Shown: positions 1 through 5,721, numbered from the stretch's first letter. The stretch is 6,323 nt of DNA from Clostridiales bacterium UBA6388 (GCA_002437575.1 DJQK01000079.1:2630-8952), one strand, 5' to 3'. Notes: generated from the letters alone by a model not told the origin. A program made the numbers and translations.

Positions 1-413
1 TCATCGTCGACACCTACGGCGGTTATGCTTCGCACGGCGGCGGCGCGTTCTCCGGAAAAGACCCCACGAAGGTCGACAGGAGCGCTGCCTACATGGCGCG
101 GTATATCGCGAAGAATTTAGTTGCGGCGGGACTGGCCGACAAGTGCCAGCTGGAGCTGGCGTATGCCATCGGCGTGGCGCAGCCGGTTTCCGTACTGGTC
201 GACAGCTTTGGAACAGGCAAGGTCCCAGATGCGCGGCTGGGTGAAATCGTGCGCAGCTGCTTCGATCTTCGTCCGGCGGCGATCATCAAAGCGCTCGATC
301 TGCGCAGGCCCATCTATCAGCAGACTGCCTCTTACGGCCATTTTGGACGGCCCGAGCTCGACCTTCCGTGGGAGAGAGTCGACCGCGTGCAGGAACTGCT
401 TGCAAAAGTGTGA
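1..413 (+). CDS. metK: S-adenosylmethionine synthase, C-terminal part (5' end outside window)
   Basis: The enzyme makes S-adenosylmethionine from methionine and ATP in the cytosol. Only the last 136 codons are present (first full codon at position 3), about a third of the usual 390-400 residues. The fragment opens with IVDTYGG and the glycine-rich HGGGAFSGKDPTKVDRS motif, which carries conserved nucleotide- and phosphate-contacting Lys/Asp residues. It continues with AYAIGVAQPVS, FGTGKVP, FDLRPAAIIKALDLRRPIY and YGHFGR, in the order expected for MetK. The frame ends in TGA at 411-413 with no frameshift. No terminator is seen before the next gene, which starts 52 bases downstream, so some read-through is likely. 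Identity is near certain from motif order. The left truncation is only the window edge. Confidence 0.97.
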   Translation, partial: IVDTYGGYASHGGGAFSGKDPTKVDRSAAYMARYIAKNLVAAGLADKCQLELAYAIGVAQPVSVLVDSFGTGKVPDARLGEIVRSCFDLRPAAIIKALDLRRPIYQQTASYGHFGRPELDLPWERVDRVQELLAKV

Positions 414-428
414 AAAATGGGGTATGAT
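400..428 (+). promoter_or_regulatory. SigA-type promoter for the wecC-like gene
   Basis: TTGCAA (400-405), a 17-base spacer and TATGAT (423-428) fit a housekeeping sigma promoter. It lies across the last codons and stop of metK, and 37 bases separate the -10 from the next start codon. The -10 sits inside a short imperfect palindrome (419-434, GGG-GTAT-g-ATAC-t-CCC) that could bind a regulator; that last point is only a guess. Confidence 0.6.
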
Positions 429-465
429 ACTCCCTGATCGATGCAAGTAGAAAGGGAGCTTCCCA

Positions 466-1668
466 ATGAAAAAAATTGAAATTATGGGCTGCGGCTACAT
501 TGGCCTGCCGACGGCCATTACCTTTACGCTGGCGGGCTTTGAGGTCTGCGGCTTTGACGTGAAGCAGGAGGTCGTCGACCAGCTGAACGGCGGCAGGATC
601 CACATTGTCGAGCCCGGTCTTCAGGACGCGTTGACGCAGGCGATGGCGACCGGACGGCTGCACTTTGTGACGAAGCCCGAGCCTGCCGACGTTTTCATCA
701 TCGCGGTGCAGACACCGTATAAGGAAACCGAGGATCACAAGCGCGTTTCGGATATGCGCTTTGTCGAGTCTGCGGCGCGGGAGGTCGGTTCGGTTGCAAA
801 GCCGGGCGATCTTTGCGTGCTGGAGTCTACCTCGCCTCCGTATTCGACGCGGCTGGTGGAGTCGATCGTGGCGGAAACGAGCGGGATGGACAAGAGCGAA
901 TTTATGACCGCGCACTGCCCCGAGCGCATCATCCCCGGACGGATGCTCATCGAGCTGCGCGAAAATGACCGGATCATCGGCTCGAACCGGCCGGAGGCGG
1001 CGGAGTACGCGAAGTCCATCTATGAAAAGGTCGTCACGAAGGGCACGATCCGGCTGACGGATGACTTAACGGCGGAGATGTGCAAGCTGACGGAAAATAC
1101 GTTCCGCGACATCAACATTGCGTATGCCAACGAGCTGAGCAAGGTCTGCGACCGGCTGGGCATTGACGTTTTTAACCTGATCGAGCTTGCCAACTGCCAT
1201 CCGCGCGTGAACGTGCACACCCCGGGCGTCGGCGTGGGCGGGCACTGCATCGCGGTCGATCCGTGGTTCATTCATGAAAAGTTTGAGGACATTACGCCGC
1301 TCATCTACGAGGCGCGATTGGTCAACGACGGAAAGCCGGAGTGGGTCGCCGAGCGCATCGGAAAAGATGTCAAGCCCGGCGCGAAGATCGCGGTGCTCGG
1401 CATGAGCTTCAAGGCGAACATTGACGACACGCGCGAAAGTCCGTCGGTGCTGTTTGCGAATATCCTGAAGGACAAGGGCTACGAGGTCCTTGCCTGCGAG
1501 CCGTTTATCCAGGGCGACGTGGCCGGTTTCCAGAACCATACGTTAGAGCAGGCGATGGCGCAATGCGACTATGCGGTCATTACGCTCATGCACACGCCGT
1601 TTGTGGAAAACAAGGCGCTGATCGCGACGAAGCCGTATTACGACTGCGTGGGGCTCATGCGCAAATAA
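466..1668 (+). CDS. wecC: UDP-N-acetyl-D-mannosamine dehydrogenase (WecC family)
   Basis: Cytosolic NAD-dependent enzyme predicted to oxidise UDP-ManNAc twice to UDP-ManNAc uronic acid, a precursor for surface polysaccharide. The 400 residues show a complete UDP-sugar dehydrogenase. An N-terminal Rossmann motif GCGYIGLP lies at 8-15, with IHIVEP at 45-50 and ESTSP at 120-124. CPERIIPG follows at 151-158, then AEMCKLTEN at 203-211 with Lys207. The active-site block GVGGHCIAVDPWFI has catalytic Cys261. The C-terminal domain contains GMSFKANIDDTRESP (312-326). IHIVEP, HPRVN and GGHCIAVDPWFI favour the WecC branch over UDP-glucose dehydrogenase. The start is set by AAAGGGAG at 451-458, 7 bases before ATG. 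No other polysaccharide gene is visible nearby, so its end product is unknown. A related UDP-GlcNAc or UDP-hexose dehydrogenase specificity cannot be excluded. Confidence 0.92.
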   Translation: MKKIEIMGCGYIGLPTAITFTLAGFEVCGFDVKQEVVDQLNGGRIHIVEPGLQDALTQAMATGRLHFVTKPEPADVFIIAVQTPYKETEDHKRVSDMRFVESAAREVGSVAKPGDLCVLESTSPPYSTRLVESIVAETSGMDKSEFMTAHCPERIIPGRMLIELRENDRIIGSNRPEAAEYAKSIYEKVVTKGTIRLTDDLTAEMCKLTENTFRDINIAYANELSKVCDRLGIDVFNLIELANCHPRVNVHTPGVGVGGHCIAVDPWFIHEKFEDITPLIYEARLVNDGKPEWVAERIGKDVKPGAKIAVLGMSFKANIDDTRESPSVLFANILKDKGYEVLACEPFIQGDVAGFQNHTLEQAMAQCDYAVITLMHTPFVENKALIATKPYYDCVGLMRK

Positions 1669-1675
1669 AAACTTA

Positions 1676-1703
1676 CCCGCCGCAAGGAAGTCCTTGCGGC
1701 GGG
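1676..1703. terminator. Bidirectional intrinsic terminator between convergent genes
   Basis: CCCGCCGCAAGGA (1676-1688) pairs with TCCTTGCGGCGGG (1691-1703), a perfect 13-base inverted repeat; in practice about 12 bp with a 4-base loop. On the plus strand it is followed by CTTTGTGCTTCT, a weak T tract. On the minus strand it is followed by TAAGTTTTTATTT, a better one. It sits 7 bases after the wecC stop and 10 bases beyond the dpaB stop, so it probably serves both genes. Confidence 0.88.
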
Positions 1704-1713
1704 CTTTGTGCTT

Positions 1714-2286
1714 CTAAAGAAGGATGGGCTGAATTTGCTCCGATTGCAGGGCATGGCAAACGGTGTCGGTGAGCCTGGTGAAATCCGCGACCATCGAGCG
1801 GGGCTTTTTCTGCGGGGAATCCTGCCGGAAGGGGACGAAGTAGTAGTGCTTGCGGCCCAGAAGCTTTCCGATGTTCGCGGCGTTTCCGGCGAGCGCGTCG
1901 TTCGTGGAGACGGCGAGGATGATGGGCGCTTCGTTTCGCAGGTGCGCTTTGGCCGCCAGGGTCACCGGCGTGTCGGCGATGCCGTTTGCAAGCTTGGCAA
2001 TGGTGTTTCCGGTGCACGGCGCGATGACGAGCGCGTCGAGAAGCGCCTTTGGGCCGATGGGCTCGACGGCGGGGATGGTGTGGAGAATTTCGCGGCCGCA
2101 GATGGCCTCCAACCGCTTGCGGAAGGATGCCGCTTCGCCGAAGCGCGAGTCGGTTTCATAGCTTACGTCCGACATGATCGGGATGATGTCGGGGAAGACG
2201 GTATGGAGCTCTTCCAGAGCCTCCAAGACGGGCGCAAAGGTGCAGAACGAGCCGCACATGGCAAAGCCGAGGACAGGTGTTTTCAT
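1714..2286 (-). CDS. dpaB: Dipicolinate synthase subunit B (SpoVFB)
   Basis: Flavoprotein-fold subunit that acts with DpaA to make dipicolinic acid in the mother cell during sporulation; DPA with calcium then fills the spore core. The 190 residues match the family over their full length. An N-terminal GFAMCGSFCTF nucleotide-binding type loop lies at 7-17. DSRFGEA (46-52), EPIGPK (75-80) and APCTGNTIAKLANGIADTPV (89-108) follow. Next are AAKAHLRN, STNDAL (127-132), VPFRQDSPQKKP (151-162) and a C-terminal QIQPIL. The ATG overlaps the dpaA stop as ATGA (2283-2286), with AGGAGG at 2291-2296 four bases upstream, so translation is coupled. Bacillus subtilis has asd-dapG-dapA after this gene; here a terminator follows at once, so the operon is only two genes long. 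Confidence 0.95.
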   Translation of the reverse strand: MKTPVLGFAMCGSFCTFAPVLEALEELHTVFPDIIPIMSDVSYETDSRFGEAASFRKRLEAICGREILHTIPAVEPIGPKALLDALVIAPCTGNTIAKLANGIADTPVTLAAKAHLRNEAPIILAVSTNDALAGNAANIGKLLGRKHYYFVPFRQDSPQKKPRSMVADFTRLTDTVCHALQSEQIQPILL

Positions 2287-3131
2287 AAAGCCTCCTGATA
2301 CGAAAAGAAGTCGGAATCGAGCATGGCGCGGAAAAGAAGCTTCGCCGCAGTCTTGGGCGCGGTCTTTCCGGGAAGGCCGAGGGCGGGGATGTACAGCTCC
2401 GGTTTTTTGGCGTCGGGCGCGATGCCGCCGGGACTGGACGCGAGCTCTATGTAGACGCAGGCGCCGGAAAGCGACCGGATCTGTTCGGCGGAGAAAACCG
2501 GCGCGGGGACGGTATTGAAAATGCAGGCGTATTGGGAAAGGGGCTGGCGGTAAACGCCAGTCTCGTCGGGCGTGCAGGAAAGCTGCTCGATGGTGGAAAA
2601 CTGGTCAGGGCGTCTTGTTGTGAGGGTGACATTTGCGCCAAGCGCGCGGAGCTTTCGGGCAAGGCTTTTTCCGATGCGGCCGAAGCCGGTGACTAAGATA
2701 TTGGCATCTTGCAGCGCCTCCGGCATGGCCTGAAGGGCGAGGCAGAGCGCACCTTCGGCGGTGAGGGCGGCGTTTTCGAGCGCGAGAGTGGTGCTTTGCA
2801 GGAAGTCATAGTGCGGCGTGTTTGTCTTTTGCAGCAACGTTTTGAACGCGCCAAGGCCGCCGCCGAAGACGACGGTGCTTTCGCCCAGATCACTTAAAAG
2901 CTGCGCGGGCGTGAGGGTCTCAAAGCCGGTGATCGAGCCGGAGCGCACGGCTGGCGTTGGCAGGCAGACAGCGTCCGCGTTCTGAACGGCCCGCTGCACG
3001 GATGGGGCGGTGTCTGTAAGACCGGGGACGGCAAAGGTCCGGACGGTGAAATCGGATTCGCGCAGGAGCCCGGCCAGATACCGCTGCCGCGCGTCGCCGC
3101 CGAGAACGGCGATCGTATGGATCAAACGCAT
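2283..3131 (-). CDS. dpaA: Dipicolinate synthase subunit A (SpoVFA)
   Basis: NAD(P)-binding subunit of dipicolinate synthase, which converts the lysine-pathway intermediate dihydrodipicolinate (or its hydroxylated precursor) to dipicolinic acid. From the chosen ATG it has 282 residues, close to the roughly 297 of the Bacillus protein. Landmarks are IAVLGGDARQ at 7-16 (the family signature near the N-terminus), NAALTAEGAL at 120-129, and the Rossmann loop GFGRIGKS at 149-156 followed by LGANVTLTTRR. IELASSPGG (228-236) and LGLPGKTAPKTA (251-262) complete the pattern. The reading frame stays open 22 codons further upstream to a TTG at 3197. ATG at 3131 was chosen because it puts the GGDARQ motif where the family has it and because purine-rich GGAAAGAAGGG precedes it, though spacing is tight. 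The gene heads the dpaA-dpaB operon. Confidence 0.94.
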   Translation of the reverse strand: MRLIHTIAVLGGDARQRYLAGLLRESDFTVRTFAVPGLTDTAPSVQRAVQNADAVCLPTPAVRSGSITGFETLTPAQLLSDLGESTVVFGGGLGAFKTLLQKTNTPHYDFLQSTTLALENAALTAEGALCLALQAMPEALQDANILVTGFGRIGKSLARKLRALGANVTLTTRRPDQFSTIEQLSCTPDETGVYRQPLSQYACIFNTVPAPVFSAEQIRSLSGACVYIELASSPGGIAPDAKKPELYIPALGLPGKTAPKTAAKLLFRAMLDSDFFSYQEAL

Positions 3132-3207
3132 CCCTTCTTTCCGGGGCGTGCGCGTCCAACCGTCCGTCACATCGGCCGCTGGAAGAACACACCTCAAGCT
3201 GTTACAA

Positions 3208-3216
3208 TAGAATATG
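3208..3216 (-). promoter_or_regulatory. Possible mother-cell sigma (SigK/SigE) -10 element for dpaAB
   Basis: CATATTCTA on the minus strand is an exact match to the CATANNNTA -10 of SigK (also close to SigE). It lies 76 bases upstream of the dpaA ATG, in the correct orientation, just beyond the terminator of the preceding gene. The -35 is weak: at a 16-base spacing the bases read CA where SigK prefers AC. DpaAB is a SigK operon in Bacillus, which makes the match plausible but not proven. Confidence 0.45.
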
Positions 3217-3256
3217 CGCAGCTGGCTTTTCCTGCGACGAAACCGCGGAACAAGAC

Positions 3257-3277
3257 AAAAAAAGACCCCGCCGGGGT
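3257..3277 (-). terminator. Intrinsic terminator downstream of the CAP-protein gene
   Basis: On the minus strand ACCCC-GGC-GGGGT (3277-3265) is followed by C and seven T (3263-3257), a compact GC hairpin with a classic T tract. It ends transcription coming from the CAP-domain gene about 40 bases before the candidate dpaA -10, so the two minus-strand genes are probably separate transcripts. Confidence 0.8.
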
Positions 3278-3318
3278 GCGTCAGGGTAAGGAATTTGGCT
3301 CTCTATACAATATATATT

Positions 3319-3479
3319 GGAAAGCTCTGAGCCAGTTGGCAAGAGGATCCGGCGAGGGATTTTGGCACAAGGCAAGGTTCAAAAGCGCGGGAATACTTTG
3401 TGTATTTCAAGCTTTTGCAACCGCAGCATTGGGCCAAAAGACCCGGCGAAGCCCGCAGACAACGGGCTCAGAGGTTTCC
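3319..3479. repeat. 161-bp imperfect palindromic element with 15-bp terminal inverted repeats
   Basis: The ends GGAAAGCTCTGAGCC (3319-3333) and GGCTCAGAGGTTTCC (3465-3479) are inverted repeats matching at 14 of 15 positions. Nested arms continue inward. GGG (3356-3358) pairs with CCC (3442-3444), and TTTTGGC (3360-3366) with GCCAAAA (3433-3439). GGTT plus CAAAAGC (3376-3386) pairs with GCTTTTG, a bulged C, and AACC (3411-3422). AATAC (3392-3396) pairs with GTATT (3402-3406) around a TTTGT loop. Either strand would fold into a long hairpin. There is no T tract at either end and no credible coding frame. The right end covers the last base of the CAP-gene stop codon. It could be a dispersed MITE-like repeat or a structured RNA; I see only one copy here. 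Confidence 0.7.
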
Positions 3480-4141
3480 TAACCAATAAACCACTGGGTC
3501 CAGTAGTTTCCGTCTTCTACATAGCCGATGCCCATGCGGGTAAAGTTCGAAGACAGGATGTTCGCGCGGTGGCTGGGGGAGTTCATCCACGATGTCGTGA
3601 CGGCTTCGGGGGTTGCATAGCCCATAGCGATGTTTTCTCCGGCGTAATTATAAGAGATGCCGAAGGACTTCATCATGTCGAACGGCGAACCGTAGGTGGG
3701 GCTGGTGTGGCTGAAGTAGGCGTTATCGTGCATATCCTGCGATTTGACGGCGGCATAGCGGCTGAGCGTGTCGTCAAGGGAAAGACTTTCCAGACCGTAG
3801 ACCGCGCGTTCACGGTTGACAAGGTCCAGCACCTGCCGGGCGTAAGAGGATGTACTGCCGCTGTCCAGCGCGTCGGGGGTTTCAGGGGTGTCCGGAATTT
3901 CGGGCGTATCGGGGGTATCCGGCGTTTCAGGAACGTCGGGTGTATCCGGCGTTTCTGATTGGCTCGGGGCGCATGGGATGCTCCGGCACCAGCCGGGCAG
4001 GCACGGCTGACAGACACCCATTTCCGGGCAGACGCTGCGCGAAAGCTTCGTGCACGATGGGGCGTTTGCCGCCTGCGCCGAGACGATCAGTGCGGCAGAA
4101 AGCGCCAGAGTTGCTGTGAATGTGAAGATTTTTCTTTTCAT
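3479..4141 (-). CDS. Secreted CAP-domain (SCP-like, YkwD-type) protein
   Basis: Predicted exported protein of 220 residues; the biochemical role of bacterial CAP domains is mostly unknown. A signal peptide covers about 1-25 (KRK, then a hydrophobic stretch, then SAQA-A cleavage-like sequence). A short segment with six Cys (30, 38, 44, 47, 52, 57) follows. Then comes a Pro/Thr/Asp/Glu-rich linker at about 62-91 built from TPD, PETPD and similar units. The CAP domain runs from about 98 to 220, with LVNRERAVYGL, YFSHTSP (His145), AGENIA (Glu169) and SPSHRANIL (His191), the usual cavity residues. The ATG at 4141 is chosen because AAGGAGGG lies 7 bases upstream and a signal peptide starts there; the frame is open 29 codons further. 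The gene ends abruptly at WFIG, right on the palindromic element. No convincing promoter was found. Confidence 0.9.
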   Translation of the reverse strand: MKRKIFTFTATLALSAALIVSAQAANAPSCTKLSRSVCPEMGVCQPCLPGWCRSIPCAPSQSETPDTPDVPETPDTPDTPEIPDTPETPDALDSGSTSSYARQVLDLVNRERAVYGLESLSLDDTLSRYAAVKSQDMHDNAYFSHTSPTYGSPFDMMKSFGISYNYAGENIAMGYATPEAVTTSWMNSPSHRANILSSNFTRMGIGYVEDGNYWTQWFIG

Positions 4142-4148
4142 TGGGTTT

Positions 4149-4156
4149 CCCTCCTT
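4149..4156 (-). promoter_or_regulatory. Shine-Dalgarno site fixing the CAP-protein start
   Basis: AAGGAGGG on the minus strand stands 7 bases before the ATG at 4141. It decides against the upstream in-frame ATG at 4228, which would bury the signal peptide behind a charged 29-residue extension. Confidence 0.85.
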
Positions 4157-4233
4157 GCTTTTCTTTTTACGCCAGCGTGTGGCAAAAGGCAAGCTGTAAA
4201 TGTTGGAAAGAAAATGCGCGTTCGCCAAAATCC

Positions 4234-4263
4234 TTGTATTTTCAGCAGGTTTTATGGTATACT
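4234..4263 (+). promoter_or_regulatory. SigA-type promoter for the DUF4364-XRE pair
   Basis: TTGTAT (4234-4239), an 18-base spacer and TATACT (4258-4263), with TGG directly before the -10 giving an extended -10 (TGNTATACT). The start codon is 38 bases beyond the -10. It lies in the intergenic region shared with the divergent CAP-protein gene. Confidence 0.75.
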
Positions 4264-4301
4264 ATAGAGGCGTTAGAAATCCTTACCAGAGAGGTGACGA
4301 A

Positions 4302-4835
4302 ATGGAAGAACGCGGATTTATCCGGGATATGCTGGATGTGAAGGTTTTGATCCTGTTTGTGGCGGCAAAAGCAAAGTATCCGCTGACGCTGCAAAAGATC
4401 TACGAGCTTTGCTATCAGGACGACCGGCTGAGCTATTTTGATGTGAGCATCGCCGTGCCGCAGATGGTCGAAAGCGGACATCTGGAAAAGCTCGGAGACG
4501 ATCGCTTTGTTATTACGCCGAAGGGCCGCGAGCAGGAGGAAGTGACGCGGGACTCCATCGCGTTTCCTGTCATGCAGCGGGCGCAGGCGGCGGTCGACAA
4601 ATTCAACGCCCAGACCAGGCGGGGGGAATTTGTCCACAGCGAGCTCACGGAGCAGGAAAACGGCGGCTGCACGGTGACGATGTATCTCGACGACGATCAG
4701 GGCACGCTCATGAAGCTGGAGCTGACCGCGCCCGGAAAAACGCAGGGCAGAGCCTTGCAGCGGGCCTTTGAACAGCAGGCCGAGGCCATTTACAACGGCG
4801 TCATGAAGCAGCTGCTTCAGAAAACCGAACGATGA
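4302..4835 (+). CDS. DUF4364 family protein, winged-helix-like
   Basis: A 177-residue cytosolic protein that I match to DUF4364, a Firmicutes family without a settled function. Residues about 10-80 look like a winged helix: a helical start with ILFVAAKAKYPLTLQKIYELC, then YFDVSIAVPQMVESGHLEKLGDDRFVITPKGRE, resembling DNA-binding transcriptional regulators with a recognition helix and wing. Residues about 105-142 are strand-like (GEFVHSELTEQENGGCTVTMYLD, LMKLELTAPG), and 148-172 form a final helix. The start ATG has GAGGTG at 4291-4296, five bases upstream. The frame is open 34 codons earlier, but that stretch covers the promoter and is excluded. The stop overlaps the next start as ATGA. A regulatory role is inference from the fold only. 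Confidence 0.8.
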   Translation: MEERGFIRDMLDVKVLILFVAAKAKYPLTLQKIYELCYQDDRLSYFDVSIAVPQMVESGHLEKLGDDRFVITPKGREQEEVTRDSIAFPVMQRAQAAVDKFNAQTRRGEFVHSELTEQENGGCTVTMYLDDDQGTLMKLELTAPGKTQGRALQRAFEQQAEAIYNGVMKQLLQKTER

Positions 4836-5044
4836 CGAGAAGCTTTGACGCAGCGGCCTTGCAGCGGCTCATGCAGGAGCGGAACGTCTGCGCGGTGCAG
4901 CTGGCGCGGCAGACGGGCATCGACGCGGGAACGCTGCGTGCGTTTCTGGCCGGACGGCAGGAGAATATCAGCACGAGAAACCTTCTGGCGCTGGCGCACT
5001 TTTTCGAGATCTCCATGCGCGAACTGGTCGACATACTCTCGTAA
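4832..5044 (+). CDS. Small XRE/Cro-C1 type helix-turn-helix protein
   Basis: A 70-residue protein made almost entirely of one helix-turn-helix domain. Helix 2 is near AVQLARQTG (21-29), the recognition helix near DAGTLRAFLAG (31-41), and NISTRNLLALAHFFEISMRELVD (45-67) is the typical closing pair of helices. It has no sensor or oligomerisation domain. ATG at 4832 overlaps the DUF4364 stop by four bases (ATGA), and no strong Shine-Dalgarno is visible, so it probably depends on translational coupling. The partner and target sites are unknown; since it is co-expressed with a winged-helix-like protein, the two may regulate together, which is inference. No phage gene or toxin-antitoxin partner is seen nearby. 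Confidence 0.88.
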   Translation: MTRSFDAAALQRLMQERNVCAVQLARQTGIDAGTLRAFLAGRQENISTRNLLALAHFFEISMRELVDILS

Positions 5045-5087
5045 AAGACCGTTTACAGAATATTTGCTAAAAACCGCGGCTGACGGC

Positions 5088-5116
5088 TTGAAAAATTGTA
5101 CAAAATGTGGTATACT
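5088..5116 (+). promoter_or_regulatory. Near-consensus SigA promoter for hpf
   Basis: TTGAAA (5088-5093), a 17-base spacer and TATACT (5111-5116), with TGG before the -10 (extended -10). The expected start point is about 5123, giving a leader of roughly 59 bases before the hpf ATG. Confidence 0.85.
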
Positions 5117-5122
5117 GTAGGC

Positions 5123-5158
5123 GCAGAGGAAAAGAGAGACCCAAGCCTCTGCACAGGC
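5123..5158 (+). promoter_or_regulatory. 5' UTR stem-loop of hpf with an alternative pairing
   Basis: GCAGAGG (5123-5129) pairs perfectly with CCTCTGC (5146-5152) around a 16-base purine-rich loop, so the transcript would begin with a stem-loop. GCCT (5145-5148) can instead pair with AGGC (5155-5158); the two folds exclude each other. The Shine-Dalgarno AAAGGAG (5166-5172) lies outside both. The hairpin may simply protect the 5' end. Confidence 0.5.
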
Positions 5159-5181
5159 AAAAACGAAAGGAGCGGCTTAAT

Positions 5182-5721
5182 ATGAGATTTCAGTACACCG
5201 AGAAGAAAGTCAACCTCCCGGAGAATGTTCACAGGTATGCCGAAAAGAAGGTCATGAAGCTCGAGCGGTTCTTCGGCGAAGACGCCGAGGCACTGGTCAC
5301 GTTCAGCGTGGACAAGGACCGCAATATCGTTGAAATTACGGTACACGCATCGAATATGTACTTTCGCGCACGAGAGAGCACGTCCGATATGTTCGCATCC
5401 ATTGACGCGGCGGTCGCCACGATGGAGCGGCAGATCCGCAAGAATAAGACCAGGCTCTCCCGCCGGCTGCGGCAGGACGCCTTCGTCCGCACCCCGGACG
5501 TCACCTCCTTTGCGCCCGAAGAGCCCGAGGAAGGCACGTTTGAGATCGTGCGCAAAAAGGAATTCAACATGAAGCCGATGACAAGAGACGAAGCCATCTT
5601 GCAGATGAACCTGCTCGAGCACACGTTCTTTGCCTTCCGCGACGAAGACAACGACGGCGCGTTCGCGGTGGTCTACAAGAGAAAAGACGGCGGCTATGGC
5701 CTCATCGAAGACGCGGAGTAA
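5182..5721 (+). CDS. hpf: Ribosome hibernation promoting factor, long form
   Basis: Binds the decoding region of the 30S subunit in slow or stationary growth and brings 70S ribosomes together as inactive 100S dimers. The 179 residues fit the long form. An N-terminal S30AE domain (about 1-97) has NLPENVHRYAEKKVMKLERF, VTFSVDKDRNIVEITVHA and the basic end QIRKNKTRLSRRLR. An acidic linker follows (APEEPEEG, 111-118). The C-terminal dimerisation domain (about 119-176) has RKKEFNMKPMTRDEAILQM, HTFFAFRDEDNDGAFAVVYKRKDGGYGLIE. The start has AAAGGAG at 5166-5172, nine bases upstream. The frame is open 25 codons earlier, but that segment is the 5' UTR stem-loop. The gene has its own promoter and terminator and lies directly before an rRNA operon. 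Function follows from the family and is very secure. Confidence 0.96.
   Translation: MRFQYTEKKVNLPENVHRYAEKKVMKLERFFGEDAEALVTFSVDKDRNIVEITVHASNMYFRARESTSDMFASIDAAVATMERQIRKNKTRLSRRLRQDAFVRTPDVTSFAPEEPEEGTFEIVRKKEFNMKPMTRDEAILQMNLLEHTFFAFRDEDNDGAFAVVYKRKDGGYGLIEDAE

Noticed and set aside
419..434. Hairpin after metK as a terminator
   Set aside because: The stem is interrupted, the loop is minimal and no T tract follows; it overlaps a promoter -10 instead.
286..915. 209-codon minus-strand frame
   Set aside because: It lies antisense to metK and the wecC-like gene, is Arg/His-rich in the way GC-rich shadow frames are, and matches no family I know.
1708..2298. 196-codon plus-strand frame
   Set aside because: It is the complement of dpaB, which is clearly the real gene by motif content.
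2283..3197. Longer dpaA beginning at TTG 3197
   Set aside because: It adds 22 residues ahead of the GGDARQ motif that are not part of the family, and the TTG is at or near the expected transcription start with no ribosome site. ATG 3131 is preferred.
3319..3479. Reading the palindrome as an ordinary terminator of the CAP gene
   Set aside because: No T tract at its minus-strand end, and a proper terminator is present further on at 3257-3277.
3872..3955. Short repeated units that could suggest a CRISPR or tandem repeat array
   Set aside because: They are the in-frame codons of the Pro/Thr/Asp linker of the CAP protein; there are no spacers.
3317..3958. 213-codon plus-strand frame
   Set aside because: It runs through the palindrome and antisense to the CAP gene; the Gly/Val/Arg-rich tail is the reverse of the PETPD linker.
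5045..5087. Terminator after the XRE gene
   Set aside because: No stable plus-strand hairpin with a T tract is present; only short GC matches around 5074-5087.
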